Source: an uncultured Lactobacillus sp. (GTDB lineage: Bacteria > Bacillota > Bacilli > Lactobacillales > Lactobacillaceae). From it: 64,000 nucleotides of DNA. The translations under genes and the position numbers were made by a program. Of the stretch, positions 1-9,180 are shown piece after piece (the stretch's first letter is position 1; every line of letters starts with the position of its first letter). Under the pieces are notes generated by a model that worked only from the letters and a program-made list of their open reading frames with translations, had not been told where the DNA came from and did not search any database. The stretch is from the NCBI RefSeq assembly GCF_948948975.1, contig NZ_CARBVX010000007.1:1-64000 (forward strand), read 5' to 3'.

Positions 1-321
1 TACTTCGGCAGAGAGAGTTGTACATCCTAAAAACCAAGTAAAAATACCTAGTTCATAACCCGAAAAACGTCCAAAAGCATTATATGAATAAAGCCAAGCG
101 GCTCCGGATTGTGTAAAACGGCTGGATAAGTCCGCATAGCATAAAGCAATCATACTGACAGTAACAGCAGTACAGAGAAGAACAAGAATAGCTGTTAGGT
201 TCATGTAACGATAAATTACAGAAGGTAACAGGAATGTTCCGGATCCAATAACTGCATTAATACCTAAGAAATAGATGGATATGAAGGAAAGCTTCTTAGG
301 AACAGAACTTTTATTAGTCAT
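1..321 (-). CDS. APC-family amino-acid permease, N-terminal part (runs off window)
   Basis: The first 107 codons of an integral membrane transporter, read on the minus strand from ATG at 321; the rest lies left of the window. The start follows an AGAGGT ribosome site at good spacing. The protein opens MTNKSSVPKKLSF and then has a first helix with the glycine-rich motif NAVIGSGTFLLPS, typical of helix 1 of amino acid-polyamine-organocation permeases, where the unwound GSG binds the substrate amine and carboxyl groups. Two further hydrophobic segments and an ADLSSRFTQSGAAWLY loop follow, also typical of the family. The substrate cannot be told from this part. Confidence 0.8.
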   Translation of the reverse strand, partial: MTNKSSVPKKLSFISIYFLGINAVIGSGTFLLPSVIYRYMNLTAILVLLCTAVTVSMIALCYADLSSRFTQSGAAWLYSYNAFGRFSGYELGIFTWFLGCTTLSAEV

Positions 322-480
322 ATTTTTACCTCTTTATCTAATAACATTCTCCTTTATCTATTGTAGTATTTTTGTAAAGTAAATCTATACGAAATATTTA
401 AAAAAGATAATTAAATTAATCTTAAACAATTTATTTATTAATAATAGAGGCTGCTATTAAATTTAATAAATAAGAAAAAA

Positions 481-500
481 GAACGGTTTTCAAACCGTTC
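481..500 (-). terminator. Intrinsic terminator overlapping the stop of the Xer-like gene
   Basis: A perfect 9-bp inverted repeat (GAACGGTTT / AAACCGTTC) with a 2-nt centre covers the stop codon of the gene ending at 490. On the minus strand it is followed by TTTTTTCTTATT; on the plus strand by TTTTTGG. It probably ends the minus-strand gene. Confidence 0.75.
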
Positions 501-1287
501 TTTTTGGTGTAAATGGAGCAAGTTTAAGCTTATCTAGTTGATTACGATAATAAGTTAAACTCTTACGATTACAGTGTAGGATTTCCATTAATTTCAAATC
601 AGAGAGGCTGGGGTCATTTACTTTATAGTAAATGTAAGAAAGGCGAAGTTTCCCTGGGGTAAGATCAAAATTTAAAATATCCTTGTCTGGAGCAATTTTT
701 CTAGTTAAAGAGGTTAAGGCAGAGATTTGTTTACCCGTCTTTGTTTGAAAAATAAGAGGATTTTCTTCAGTATTAGTCAATAGAAGGGAACGATAACTTG
801 AATCTTTAATCCTTGAAATATTAGCTTTACTTAAATTAAGAAATTGTTTTGGATCAAAGCCATGTGCAATTAATATTAGAACTTTTTTACAATCAAGACT
901 AATTTCAGGCCAAGTTATAATTTCATCAAGCTGATCAATCCAGTCAATACAAATATGAGGGGTTCGATCAAAAGTATAGCCATGTAAGTCGGTAAAAAGA
1001 TAATTTTTGACTAATTGGTGGTCATAGAGAAAAGAAAAATATTTCTTTAAATGGGTAACATACTTATTAATCGTACTAATTGTTTTATTTTGATCTTGCT
1101 CTAAGTGGTCAATAAAGGCCCGAATATCCTGAGCAGAAACATTACTAACTTTAGGTTCTGAATTTGAATTTTGTAAAAAATAGTTCCAAAAATAATAGAT
1201 CGATTGATTAATGGAAGTAAGAGTTCGTGGGGCTAGATTTTGACTAGTGCACCATTGATTAAAATTCTTTTCGTAAGGAAATAACAT
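490..1287 (-). CDS. Tyrosine-recombinase-like protein with degenerate catalytic residues
   Basis: 265 aa, start ATG at 1287 with a GAGGT ribosome site. The N-terminal ~90 residues look like the SAM-like core-binding domain of Xer/phage integrases (APRTLTSINQSIYYFWNYF, then STINKYVTHLKKYFSFL). The C-terminal half aligns by eye with the XerD of this window: AHGFDPKQFLNL against ATGMRVSELINL, and LTPGKLRLSY against VTPHTLRHTF. In that alignment the first catalytic Arg is Asp, the His of HxxR is Gly, and the nucleophile Tyr position is Arg with Tyr one place before. Only the second Arg is retained. It is unlikely to recombine DNA. Catalytically dead XerD-like proteins are known from streptococci. 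A DNA-binding or structural role is inferred only. Confidence 0.7.
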   Translation of the reverse strand: MLFPYEKNFNQWCTSQNLAPRTLTSINQSIYYFWNYFLQNSNSEPKVSNVSAQDIRAFIDHLEQDQNKTISTINKYVTHLKKYFSFLYDHQLVKNYLFTDLHGYTFDRTPHICIDWIDQLDEIITWPEISLDCKKVLILIAHGFDPKQFLNLSKANISRIKDSSYRSLLLTNTEENPLIFQTKTGKQISALTSLTRKIAPDKDILNFDLTPGKLRLSYIYYKVNDPSLSDLKLMEILHCNRKSLTYYRNQLDKLKLAPFTPKRTV

Positions 1288-1344
1288 TTTTATACCTCAT
1301 TAACAAAAATGTAATTGTTACTTTAACATAAATACAATTATAAC

Positions 1345-1377
1345 AAAAAAGGTTGGCGAACTTCCAGTCCGCCAACC
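1345..1377 (-). terminator. Intrinsic terminator of the dedA transcript
   Basis: An 8-bp stem GGTTGGCG / CGCCAACC (1351-1358 and 1370-1377) is followed on the minus strand by TTTTTTGTTA. It lies directly downstream of the dedA-like stop codon. Confidence 0.85.
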
Positions 1378-1393
1378 AGTCTACAGTAAAATT

Positions 1394-2005
1394 TTACTTC
1401 TTAATTCGAGTTTTGTACCATTTAATTCCAAAATAAATAAATAAGATTAGTAAAAGGGCAATAATTATAAGGGTATAATCATCAAAGATTTTAACTACTA
1501 GCTGCCAATTTTTTCCCATGTAGTGACCTAAGCCAACTAATACACTATTCCAAACTAAACTACCTAAAGTAGTTAAGACTAAGAATTTAGTCCAGCCGAC
1601 ATGTGCAATACCTGCAGGAATTGAAATTAAACTTCTAACGACAGGGATGCAACGTCCATAAAAAATGGCGCCAATTCCATGTTTGTCGAACCAATTGATG
1701 GCTTTTTGGGCATCATCTTTTTTAAATCCTAAAAGTTTAAATAATTTAGTTTCAAGTAATTTTTCAAATCGTGGTAGCGTCAGGTTACGACTTATTGAAA
1801 ACAAAATAATCGCACCAATAATTGATCCTAAAGTTGAAGCTAGGATAACTCCGATTAGAGTTAATTTAGTTCCACTAACTAAGAATCCTCCAAGGGTCAA
1901 AATCACCTCTGAAGGAATAGGTGGAAAAATATTTTCAACGGCAATTAAAAGAATAATGGCAAGATAGCCGAAATTTTCGATAAAGTGTGTTAACCAAATT
2001 GTCAT
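1394..2005 (-). CDS. DedA-family membrane protein
   Basis: 203 aa with about five hydrophobic segments. The family signature is visible: an acidic residue and proline-rich re-entrant loop near the N-terminus (ENIFPPIPSEVIL) and the downstream motif GRCIPVVRSLISIPAG, whose two Arg residues are characteristic. DedA/SNARE-associated proteins are proton-coupled membrane proteins that several recent studies link to recycling of lipid carriers such as undecaprenyl phosphate. It lies 8 bp after the nucleoside hydrolase gene on the same strand and is probably co-transcribed with it, but nothing in either protein links their jobs. The C-terminus ends in a basic tail (KWYKTRIKK) expected in the cytoplasm. 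The substrate is unknown. Confidence 0.88.
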   Translation of the reverse strand: MTIWLTHFIENFGYLAIILLIAVENIFPPIPSEVILTLGGFLVSGTKLTLIGVILASTLGSIIGAIILFSISRNLTLPRFEKLLETKLFKLLGFKKDDAQKAINWFDKHGIGAIFYGRCIPVVRSLISIPAGIAHVGWTKFLVLTTLGSLVWNSVLVGLGHYMGKNWQLVVKIFDDYTLIIIALLLILFIYFGIKWYKTRIKK

Positions 2006-2013
2006 TTATATAT

Positions 2014-2940
2014 TTATTGTCTTTCTAAAATTTTATCTACTTTCTTAAAGAATAAATCTTTATCTGCTTTTGTTACTTCAGTAATTTCTTTTCCATTAGG
2101 ATCGATAAACATACGGCCACTTGCCAGTCCTGATGTAATAACATTTGCTTTTACCTGACGTGTCTCAACAAGTTCAGGGTAGAGAGCTGACATAGTAGTT
2201 AAAACGTCCCACAAATATAGCTCTGCATTTGGAACAGAAATAATTAAGCTGTATCCTAAACCAACTAAGTCAATAGCTGGATACTTTCTTAAACTAGCCC
2301 AGTGCTGGCGAAGTTCATCAGTTAAGGGAAGTTCTTCGGTGCTTTCTAATCCAACCATTTGAATTTCAAGATCTGAATCTAGAACTCTTTTCACTGCATC
2401 TGGATCCCAAAAAGCATTCCATTCTTGAGTGCCGTCGGCATCAACGCTGACTACATTTCCATGTCCGTCTAGAGAACCACCCATCCAGTAGACTTTTTCG
2501 ATTTTTGATTGAATTGAAGCATCTTCGTCTAATGCTCGAGCTAAATCAGTAATTGGACCAGTCATTACTAAGGTAACTGGTCCATCTGCTTTTTTAATTT
2601 TATCGATCATATCTAGGTGAGCAGGTAAAGCAGCTTCTGGGGTCTTGATTTCACCGCTCTCATTTAAAATTGGAAAGTAGTTAAATGAGTATGTTGCCAT
2701 CCGCCACTCTTTAGGAAATTGATGAACAGCACGTGAATTAGAGCGAGCAACTTCTAATTTATCACCACGTAAATTGAATTTATCAACCATTTTTCGACAA
2801 GCTTCTACTGAAGGATCAATATATCCATCACCATCAATAGCACTAATCCCAATGAGTTTAATATCAGGCGCTTGTAAGAGTAAAAGAAGTGAAACTAAAT
2901 CATCGATGTTTCCATCATGATTAAAATAAATATTTTTCAT
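2014..2940 (-). CDS. Inosine/uridine-preferring nucleoside hydrolase family protein
   Basis: 308 aa, normal for the family. These enzymes cut the N-glycosidic bond of ribonucleosides for purine or pyrimidine salvage and hold a calcium ion through an N-terminal aspartate cluster. Here the cluster reads FNHDGNIDDLVSLLLLL instead of the usual DTDPGIDD, so the first Asp is Asn while the IDD pair is kept. Other family blocks visible are VTLVMTGPITDLARAL and EWNAFWDPDAVKRVL (the NxxxDPEA-like block). It heads a two-gene minus-strand unit with dedA. The divergent region up to uvrC (2941-3081) must hold promoters for both directions. The preferred nucleoside cannot be told. Confidence 0.88.
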   Translation of the reverse strand: MKNIYFNHDGNIDDLVSLLLLLQAPDIKLIGISAIDGDGYIDPSVEACRKMVDKFNLRGDKLEVARSNSRAVHQFPKEWRMATYSFNYFPILNESGEIKTPEAALPAHLDMIDKIKKADGPVTLVMTGPITDLARALDEDASIQSKIEKVYWMGGSLDGHGNVVSVDADGTQEWNAFWDPDAVKRVLDSDLEIQMVGLESTEELPLTDELRQHWASLRKYPAIDLVGLGYSLIISVPNAELYLWDVLTTMSALYPELVETRQVKANVITSGLASGRMFIDPNGKEITEVTKADKDLFFKKVDKILERQ

Positions 2941-3018
2941 TATTTGCGACCTTTCTTTTTGGCTATTTACTATTCTATAAGAAAATGAAGGATTGAGTAA
3001 ACAAAAAAGTCATCTTAC

Positions 3019-3046
3019 TTGGTTTTAAGAAGGAACGTGATAAAAT
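3019..3046 (+). promoter_or_regulatory. Likely uvrC promoter
   Basis: TTGGTT (3019-3024), 16-bp spacer, TAAAAT (3041-3046), about 35 bp before the uvrC start. Sequence match only. Confidence 0.5.
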
Positions 3047-3081
3047 ACTATGGGAATTTTAATAGGAAGGAAAAATAATTT

Positions 3082-4884
3082 ATGGCAACGGAACATATTG
3101 AAAATAAATTAAAGCTTTTGCCCGATAAGCCAGGTTGCTACTTGATGAAAGATGTTAACGGCAATGTGATTTATGTGGGAAAGTCTAAGAACTTAAAGAA
3201 CCGCGTTCGTTCCTATTTTAAAAGTAAGCAAGTGGGAAGACGTGCTGAACTTGTACGTGAAATACGTGATTTTGATATCATTACTGTCTCATCTGACAAG
3301 GAATCTTTTCTGTTAGAAATTACACTAATCAAAAAATATCAGCCTTACTATAATGTCCAATTAAAGCAAGGTACAGGCTATCCTTACATTGAAATTACTA
3401 ATGAACGTGATCCGCAAACACGTTTAACATCAGTTGTTCATAAGGATCATGGTTATTATTTTGGACCATATCCAAATGTTTATGCAGCACAAGCAACTTT
3501 GAAATTTATTCAAAAAGTCTGGCCTCTAAGAAGATGTACAGGTCATCAAGGCCGGCCCTGTCTTTATTATCACATGGGGCAATGTCTGGGAGCTTGCTTT
3601 AAGGAAGTGCCAAAGAGCACCTATGATGCTCAGATTAGAAAAATAAAGCGATTTTTAAATGGAGATATCGCACAAGTTAAGCAAGATCTGACAGAAAAAA
3701 TGACGCAAGCTTCAATGGATCTAGAATTTGAACGTGCTGCTGAAATTAGGGATCAATTGAAATATATTGAACAAACTGTTGAGAAACAAAAGATTATTTC
3801 TAATGATCATACTCAGCGGGACATCTTTAATTTTTACGTTGATAAGTCTTGGATTTCAATCCAAATTTTCTTTTTAAGACAGGCTAAGTTATTACGTCGT
3901 GAAACAAGACTATTTCCTCTAACTGATGCCAATGATCCACAAGATGCCTTTGTTTCCTTCATTGCTCAATTTTATGGACAGCGCAATCGCGTCTTACCAA
4001 AAGAAGTGTTAGTACCAGCTGGAATTGATAATGAATCTTTATCTGAAGTACTAAAGGTACCAGTAAGGACACCACAACGTGGTCAAAAGAAAGCCTTGTT
4101 AGAAATGGCTCATGATAATGCTAAGTTGAAACTAGATGAAAAATTCCGACTCTTAGAACTAGGTAATCGTAAAACCAAGGGTGCACAAAAAGAAATTTTT
4201 GATGCATTAGGCCTACCATATGGCCATAGAATTGAAAGTTTTGACCACTCACATATTCAGGGAGCTGACCCTGTTTCTGCCTTGGTAGTATTTACTGATG
4301 GTGAAGCTGATAAACATGAATATCGTAAATACAAATTAAAGGGTGAGGTTGAACATCAAAATGCGGCTGATGAAGTAGGAAATACCCGTGAAGTAGTTAG
4401 AAGACGTTACAGTCGTCTTTTAAAAGAACATAAAAAAATGCCAGATCTTATTTTAATGGATGGTGGTCAGATTCAAGTTGAAGCTTGTTTGGATGTTTTA
4501 AGAAATGAATTGAATGTAAATATTCCTGTTGCCGGAATGGTAAAGGATGATCATCACCGAACTAATCACTTGATTTTTGGTGATCCTACGAAGGGAGAGG
4601 ACTTAAAGTTAATTCCTTTAGATCCGAAATCTGAAGGATTTTATTTAATGACTAGAATTCAGGATGAAGTTCACCGCTTTGCAATTACTTTCCATAGAAG
4701 AACTCATGCCAAAAATGCTCTTTCAAGTAAATTAGATGAAATTAAGGGTATTGGGCCTAAGTCTAGAAATAAGCTCCTAAGAAAGTTCGGTTCTTTAAAG
4801 AAAATTAAAGAAGCATCAGTGGATGAATTAAGAGGAGCTGGTCTAACTCTTCCGCAAGCACAAACTGTAAAATTGAGTTTATAA
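3082..4884 (+). CDS. uvrC: Excinuclease ABC subunit C
   Basis: 600 aa, the usual UvrC length. In nucleotide-excision repair UvrC is recruited to the UvrB-lesion complex and cuts the damaged strand on both sides. Domains in order: GIY-YIG nuclease at the N-terminus (GCYLMKDVNGNVIYVGKSKN), a Cys-rich region (near RRCTGHQGRPCLYYHMGQC), the UVR motif that contacts UvrB (DLEFERAAEIRDQL), the RNase H-like second nuclease (SFDHSHIQGADPVSALV and LILMDGGQIQVEA) and a C-terminal helix-hairpin-helix pair (IKGIGPKSRNKLLRKFG). ATG start with an AGGAAGG ribosome site. It stands apart from uvrA and uvrB, as is common in Firmicutes. Confidence 0.98.
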   Translation: MATEHIENKLKLLPDKPGCYLMKDVNGNVIYVGKSKNLKNRVRSYFKSKQVGRRAELVREIRDFDIITVSSDKESFLLEITLIKKYQPYYNVQLKQGTGYPYIEITNERDPQTRLTSVVHKDHGYYFGPYPNVYAAQATLKFIQKVWPLRRCTGHQGRPCLYYHMGQCLGACFKEVPKSTYDAQIRKIKRFLNGDIAQVKQDLTEKMTQASMDLEFERAAEIRDQLKYIEQTVEKQKIISNDHTQRDIFNFYVDKSWISIQIFFLRQAKLLRRETRLFPLTDANDPQDAFVSFIAQFYGQRNRVLPKEVLVPAGIDNESLSEVLKVPVRTPQRGQKKALLEMAHDNAKLKLDEKFRLLELGNRKTKGAQKEIFDALGLPYGHRIESFDHSHIQGADPVSALVVFTDGEADKHEYRKYKLKGEVEHQNAADEVGNTREVVRRRYSRLLKEHKKMPDLILMDGGQIQVEACLDVLRNELNVNIPVAGMVKDDHHRTNHLIFGDPTKGEDLKLIPLDPKSEGFYLMTRIQDEVHRFAITFHRRTHAKNALSSKLDEIKGIGPKSRNKLLRKFGSLKKIKEASVDELRGAGLTLPQAQTVKLSL

Positions 4885-4923
4885 ATTAACCAATAAAAGA
4901 CCTGATTTAATGGGGCTTGATAT

Positions 4924-4931
4924 GGTATTAT
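4924..4931 (+). promoter_or_regulatory. Extended -10 promoter of obgE
   Basis: TGGTATTAT is an extended -10 (TG-n-TATTAT). The -35 region (TGATTT near 4903) is weak. It lies about 60 bp before the obgE start. No terminator is visible after uvrC, so read-through is also possible. Confidence 0.45.
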
Positions 4932-4991
4932 AGTTAAGAAACTTTAAGGAAATTTTTAATTATAACTTGATATATAAAGGAGGCACACATA

Positions 4992-6278
4992 GTGTTTGTC
5001 GACCAAACAAAAATAGATGTACAAGCAGGAAAGGGCGGCGACGGTGCCGTTGCTTTTCGACATGAAAAATATGTTCCACTTGGTGGACCAGCCGGTGGAG
5101 ATGGTGGCCGTGGAGGTAGTATTATATTAGTTGCTGATTCCGGCCTAAGAACCTTAATGGATTTTCGCTTTAGACGTAAGTTTAAGGCAGATAATGGTGA
5201 AAATGGTCGTATTAAATCACAATATGGTCGTGGAGCTAAAGATGTAAGACTAAAAGTTCCAATGGGAACAAGTGTCTACGATTTTAATACTGGTGAACTT
5301 TTAGGCGACTTAGTTGAAAATGGTCAAGAATTGGTAGTGGCTCACGGCGGAAAAGGTGGTAGAGGTAATATTCACTTTGCCACTCCAACAAGAACTGCTC
5401 CAGAAATTGCTGAAAATGGTGAACCAGGAGAATTCCGTACTTTACGCTTGGAGTTAAAAGTCTTAGCTGATGTCGGGCTAGTAGGATTCCCATCTGTTGG
5501 TAAGTCAACCTTGTTATCTGTTGTAACTAAGGCTAAGCCAAAGATTGCAGCCTATGAATTTACAACTTTAACTCCTAACCTAGGAATGGTTGTTCTTCCA
5601 GATGGTCGTGACTTTTCAATGGCTGACTTACCGGGATTAATTGAAGGTGCTTCAAAAGGTGTTGGACTTGGAATTCAATTCTTGCGTCATGTTGAACGTA
5701 CAAAAGTAATCTTGCATTTAGTTTCAATGGATCCAAACAATGGTCGGGATGCTTACGAAGACTATGAGACAATTCGCAAGGAATTAGCAGGCTACACTAA
5801 GGACTTAACTACCAAGAAAGAAATTATTGTAGCAACGCAAATGGATATTCCTGGTAGTGAAGAAAAATTTGAGGAATTTAAGAAGAAACTAGGAGATAAA
5901 ACTGTCTATCCTATTTCTAGTGTTACCCATAAGGGTGTTAGTGAACTAATGGGTAAGACCGCAGATCTTGTTGAAGAAGTTGCTAAAGAAGAAGCTGAAA
6001 AACCAGCAGAAATTAAAGTTGCCGAAAAAGAATATGTTTATAAGAAACCAGAAGATGAAGGATTTAAGGTTGAAAGAACTGGCGAACACAGCTTTGTTGT
6101 TACAGGCAATAAGCTAGAGCGTCTTGTCCAAAGAACTAACCTTGATCATACTGATGGAATTATGCTTCTAGCTCGTAAATTAAAGCGCTTGGGTGTAGAT
6201 GAAGCTTTGAGAGAAAATGGAGCAGTAACTGGCGACGATGTTTCAATAGCTGACTTTACTTTTGAATTTGTAGATTAG
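4992..6278 (+). CDS. obgE: GTPase ObgE/CgtA
   Basis: 428 aa. An essential GTPase of large-subunit ribosome assembly and the stress response. It starts at GTG, chosen because AAAGGAGG lies just upstream. Residues 1-158 form the glycine-rich Obg fold ([26 protein letters not shown]). The G domain shows G1 [10 protein letters not shown]3 DLPGLIEGA and a G4 written TQMD rather than NKMD. The last ~75 residues are the OCT domain ([16 protein letters not shown]). The gene is followed 29 bp later by the acyltransferase. Confidence 0.97.
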   Translation: MFVDQTKIDVQAGKGGDGAVAFRHEKYVPLGGPAGGDGGRGGSIILVADSGLRTLMDFRFRRKFKADNGENGRIKSQYGRGAKDVRLKVPMGTSVYDFNTGELLGDLVENGQELVVAHGGKGGRGNIHFATPTRTAPEIAENGEPGEFRTLRLELKVLADVGLVGFPSVGKSTLLSVVTKAKPKIAAYEFTTLTPNLGMVVLPDGRDFSMADLPGLIEGASKGVGLGIQFLRHVERTKVILHLVSMDPNNGRDAYEDYETIRKELAGYTKDLTTKKEIIVATQMDIPGSEEKFEEFKKKLGDKTVYPISSVTHKGVSELMGKTADLVEEVAKEEAEKPAEIKVAEKEYVYKKPEDEGFKVERTGEHSFVVTGNKLERLVQRTNLDHTDGIMLLARKLKRLGVDEALRENGAVTGDDVSIADFTFEFVD

Positions 6279-6307
6279 AAAATTTGAAAAAGTTGGGAGT
6301 AAGACTT

Positions 6308-8233
6308 TTGAATAAAAAGAACCGCTTTATTACAGGTTATGGCGGACTTCGTGCTCTAGCTGTTATTGGAGTAATTCTATATCACCTTAATCCAAACCAG
6401 TTTATGGGTGGATATCTAGGAGTACCGATATTTTTAGTATTATCGGGTTATTTAGTTACAGACCACATGTTTCATGCCTATGAGGAGCGGGGAAAGTATA
6501 ACTTCAAAGCTTTTTACATCAGACGAATAAAGAAGTTATACCCGCAAATGATTACACTGCTGTGGGGATGTAGTGCGTATATCTTACTTTTTCAGCAGAA
6601 TCTTCTAGCGAAGCTGAATCAAATCGTCGTTACTAATTTACTGAATGTCTATAATTTTTGGCAAATAAAGAACGGCCAAAGCTATTTTGAACGGTTTGCA
6701 GCTAATGAATCGCCATTTATTCATTTATGGACTATGTCAATTGAGGGTCAGTTTTACATTATTTGGCCACTAATAATCTTTTTACTAGTTAGATTTGCTA
6801 AAAAGAAAAAGGTAATTTTTTGGATTGTTACGGCCTTAACTTTATTTTCTGCTTTAGAAATGGCATTTTTATTTAAGCCCGGTGTAGATACAAGTAGAAT
6901 TTACTATGGAACTGATACAAGATTTTTCTCTCTTGGCTTAGGGGCAATGCTGGCAGTTATTTGGCCAACTTGGAAGTTAAATGAAAATCTAGAGAAAAGA
7001 GATCACTGGTTCTTAAATATTGTTGGAGCAATAGCCTTAGTGGGTATCTTACTAATGGCAACGAGTCCAATTTTTAATCCGCAAAAAGCATTTGCTTATC
7101 GCGGAGGGATGTTCTTATTTTCACTAGTAACAACGATTTTTGTCGGAATTATTGCTCATCCAGGTAGTAGCTGGAACAAGTGGTTAACTAATCCAGTATT
7201 TAAGTGGATTGGCTCACGTTCGTATGGAATTTACTTATATCAATTTCCAGTAATGATCTTCTTTGAAGATAAGGTTAAAGATATTGCAGATCATGTGGTT
7301 TTATATCATTTAATTGAAGTTATTTTAATTTTAATAATTGCTGAACTTAGTTATCGTTTTATTGAAAAACCATTTGGCCGAATTGACTGGGAAAAAATGC
7401 GTCAATTCTTAACTAAGGCACTAAATTTACGAGCAAAACACTATCAAGCAAAAATACTTTTTGCAACAGGAATAATAGTTTTTATTCTAGGTAGTTTTGG
7501 AATTTTAAAAGCGCCTACTGTCAAAGCGGAAAATCCCAATCACTCTCAACTAGCTAAGCAAATTAAATCAAATCGTAGTAAGCAGCTAAAGAATAATCAG
7601 AAATTAATTAAGGAAGCTCAGTCTAGAAAGAAAACAGCATCAACTTCAAAAGCTGCTCTTGTAAAACAAGCTAAGGAAGCAGCAGCTACTAAACCAGTAA
7701 ATCAGGATTTTGAGAAATATGGAATTTCCCAAGTTGATTTACAACTAGCACAAAAAATTCACGTGACTGCAATTGGAGATTCAGTAATGGCTGGTTCTAG
7801 TCAAAATCTGCAAAAAATGATGCCACATTTAATTATTGATGCCGCTGTTTCTAGACAATTGGGTGATACTATTCCGCTTTTTGAACAATACAAAGCAAAG
7901 GGTGCTTTAAATGATAATGTGTTAATTGGTTTAGGAACGAATGGGGCTTTTCAACCTCAAGAACTTGATCACTTAATGCAAATTATTGGTCCAAAGAGAC
8001 ATGTTTTTTGGGTTAATACTCATGTCCCAACGCGTGATTGGCAAGATCAAGTTAATAGTGAATTAGATGCAGCAACGAAAAAATATCCCAACTTAACTAT
8101 TATTAAGTGGCATGAGTTTGCTGGTAGTCATCAAGATTGGTTCTACGATGATCATACACATCCAACTCCAGAAGGATCGAAATTTTATAGTGCCTATATA
8201 ACTAAAATTTTAGTTACTAAAGGAAAATATTAG
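6308..8233 (+). CDS. OatA-type acyltransferase with extracellular SGNH domain
   Basis: 641 aa from the TTG at 6308. This start is preferred over the TTG at 6284 because GGGAG lies 8 nt before it and the family begins MNKKNRFITGYGGLRALAV. The first ~380 residues are an acyltransferase-3 domain with about ten membrane helices. After a last helix comes a Lys/Ser/Ala-rich linker and a C-terminal SGNH hydrolase-like domain with the GDS block (AIGDSVMAGS) and the C-terminal Asp-His pair (DDHTHPTPEGSKF). Proteins built this way move acetyl groups across the membrane onto peptidoglycan MurNAc (lysozyme resistance) or onto other wall polymers. The exact acceptor is not shown by the sequence. Confidence 0.88.
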   Translation: MNKKNRFITGYGGLRALAVIGVILYHLNPNQFMGGYLGVPIFLVLSGYLVTDHMFHAYEERGKYNFKAFYIRRIKKLYPQMITLLWGCSAYILLFQQNLLAKLNQIVVTNLLNVYNFWQIKNGQSYFERFAANESPFIHLWTMSIEGQFYIIWPLIIFLLVRFAKKKKVIFWIVTALTLFSALEMAFLFKPGVDTSRIYYGTDTRFFSLGLGAMLAVIWPTWKLNENLEKRDHWFLNIVGAIALVGILLMATSPIFNPQKAFAYRGGMFLFSLVTTIFVGIIAHPGSSWNKWLTNPVFKWIGSRSYGIYLYQFPVMIFFEDKVKDIADHVVLYHLIEVILILIIAELSYRFIEKPFGRIDWEKMRQFLTKALNLRAKHYQAKILFATGIIVFILGSFGILKAPTVKAENPNHSQLAKQIKSNRSKQLKNNQKLIKEAQSRKKTASTSKAALVKQAKEAAATKPVNQDFEKYGISQVDLQLAQKIHVTAIGDSVMAGSSQNLQKMMPHLIIDAAVSRQLGDTIPLFEQYKAKGALNDNVLIGLGTNGAFQPQELDHLMQIIGPKRHVFWVNTHVPTRDWQDQVNSELDAATKKYPNLTIIKWHEFAGSHQDWFYDDHTHPTPEGSKFYSAYITKILVTKGKY

Positions 8234-8246
8234 AAATAGGGTTTTC

Positions 8247-9176
8247 ATGGAAATACAATTTTTAGGAACAAGTGCGGGGCAACCATCAAAAAGTAGAAAT
8301 GTTTCTTGTACCGCATTAAAGTTATTAGACGAATTAAATGAAGTATGGCTATTTGATGTGGGAGAAGCAACGCAGCATCAAATTTTAAAGACTAACATTA
8401 GACCTAGAAAAGTAACGCGAATCTTTATTTCACATACTCATGGTGACCATATTTTTGGACTTCCAGGTTTTCTCTCATCTCGTTCTTTTCAAGGCGATGG
8501 TGGTCCATTAACAATTTATGGACCAGCTGGTATTGAACAATTTGTACAAACTTCTCTCAGAGTTTCTAAAACTCGCGTATCATATCCGATTAAGTATGTG
8601 GTTTTAAAAGAAGATGGCTTAATTTTTGAAAATGATATTTTTGCAGTCTACACAGCTCGTTTAGATCATCGAGTACCTAGTTTTGGCTTTCGTGTAGTTG
8701 AAAAGCCGCGTCCAGGTGAATTATTAATGGATAAAGTGGCAGAATATAATGTGCCTAATGGGCCGCTTCTTGGTCAATTGAAGGCAGGAAAAACAATTAC
8801 ATTAAGTGATGGGCAAAAACTAGATGGACGCGATTTTCTTGGAGAAGAGCGTCCAGGACGGATTGTGACAATTATTTATGATACTCGGCCAACAAACAAT
8901 ATTGGTGAATTAGCAGATAATGCCGATGTTCTAGTTCATGAATCAACATTTGATGGCGGAGAAGAAAAAATGGCTCATCGCTACTTCCATTCAACTTGCT
9001 TGGATGCAGCTCGAGTTGCTCGAGATCATAATGTTGGAGAGCTTTATTTAACTCACATTTCTGCTCGCTATACTGGAAGAGCTGGTAGACAATTAGAACA
9101 TGATGCTAGAAAGATTTTTAAACATACTCACTTAGCTAATGATCTAGATAATTTTGAAATCACATTGAGGGGGTAA
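8247..9176 (+). CDS. rnz: Ribonuclease Z
   Basis: 309 aa, the normal short bacterial form. A zinc metallo-beta-lactamase-fold endonuclease that trims the 3' end of tRNA precursors lacking an encoded CCA, producing the substrate for the CCA-adding enzyme also encoded in this window (44710). The zinc motif HTHGDHIFGLPG is present, with the supporting blocks TSAGQPSKSRNVS at the N-terminus, YDTRP, and VHESTFDGGEEKMAHRYFHS containing further metal ligands. The next gene starts 4 bp after its stop, so the two are likely co-transcribed. Confidence 0.97.
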   Translation: MEIQFLGTSAGQPSKSRNVSCTALKLLDELNEVWLFDVGEATQHQILKTNIRPRKVTRIFISHTHGDHIFGLPGFLSSRSFQGDGGPLTIYGPAGIEQFVQTSLRVSKTRVSYPIKYVVLKEDGLIFENDIFAVYTARLDHRVPSFGFRVVEKPRPGELLMDKVAEYNVPNGPLLGQLKAGKTITLSDGQKLDGRDFLGEERPGRIVTIIYDTRPTNNIGELADNADVLVHESTFDGGEEKMAHRYFHSTCLDAARVARDHNVGELYLTHISARYTGRAGRQLEHDARKIFKHTHLANDLDNFEITLRG

Positions 9177-9180
9177 TAAT

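Noticed and set aside
5284..5772. Minus-strand frames inside obgE
   Set aside because: They lie opposite a strongly conserved gene and have no ribosome site or family pattern; the same holds for other frames opposite pyk, dnaE, topA and hslU.
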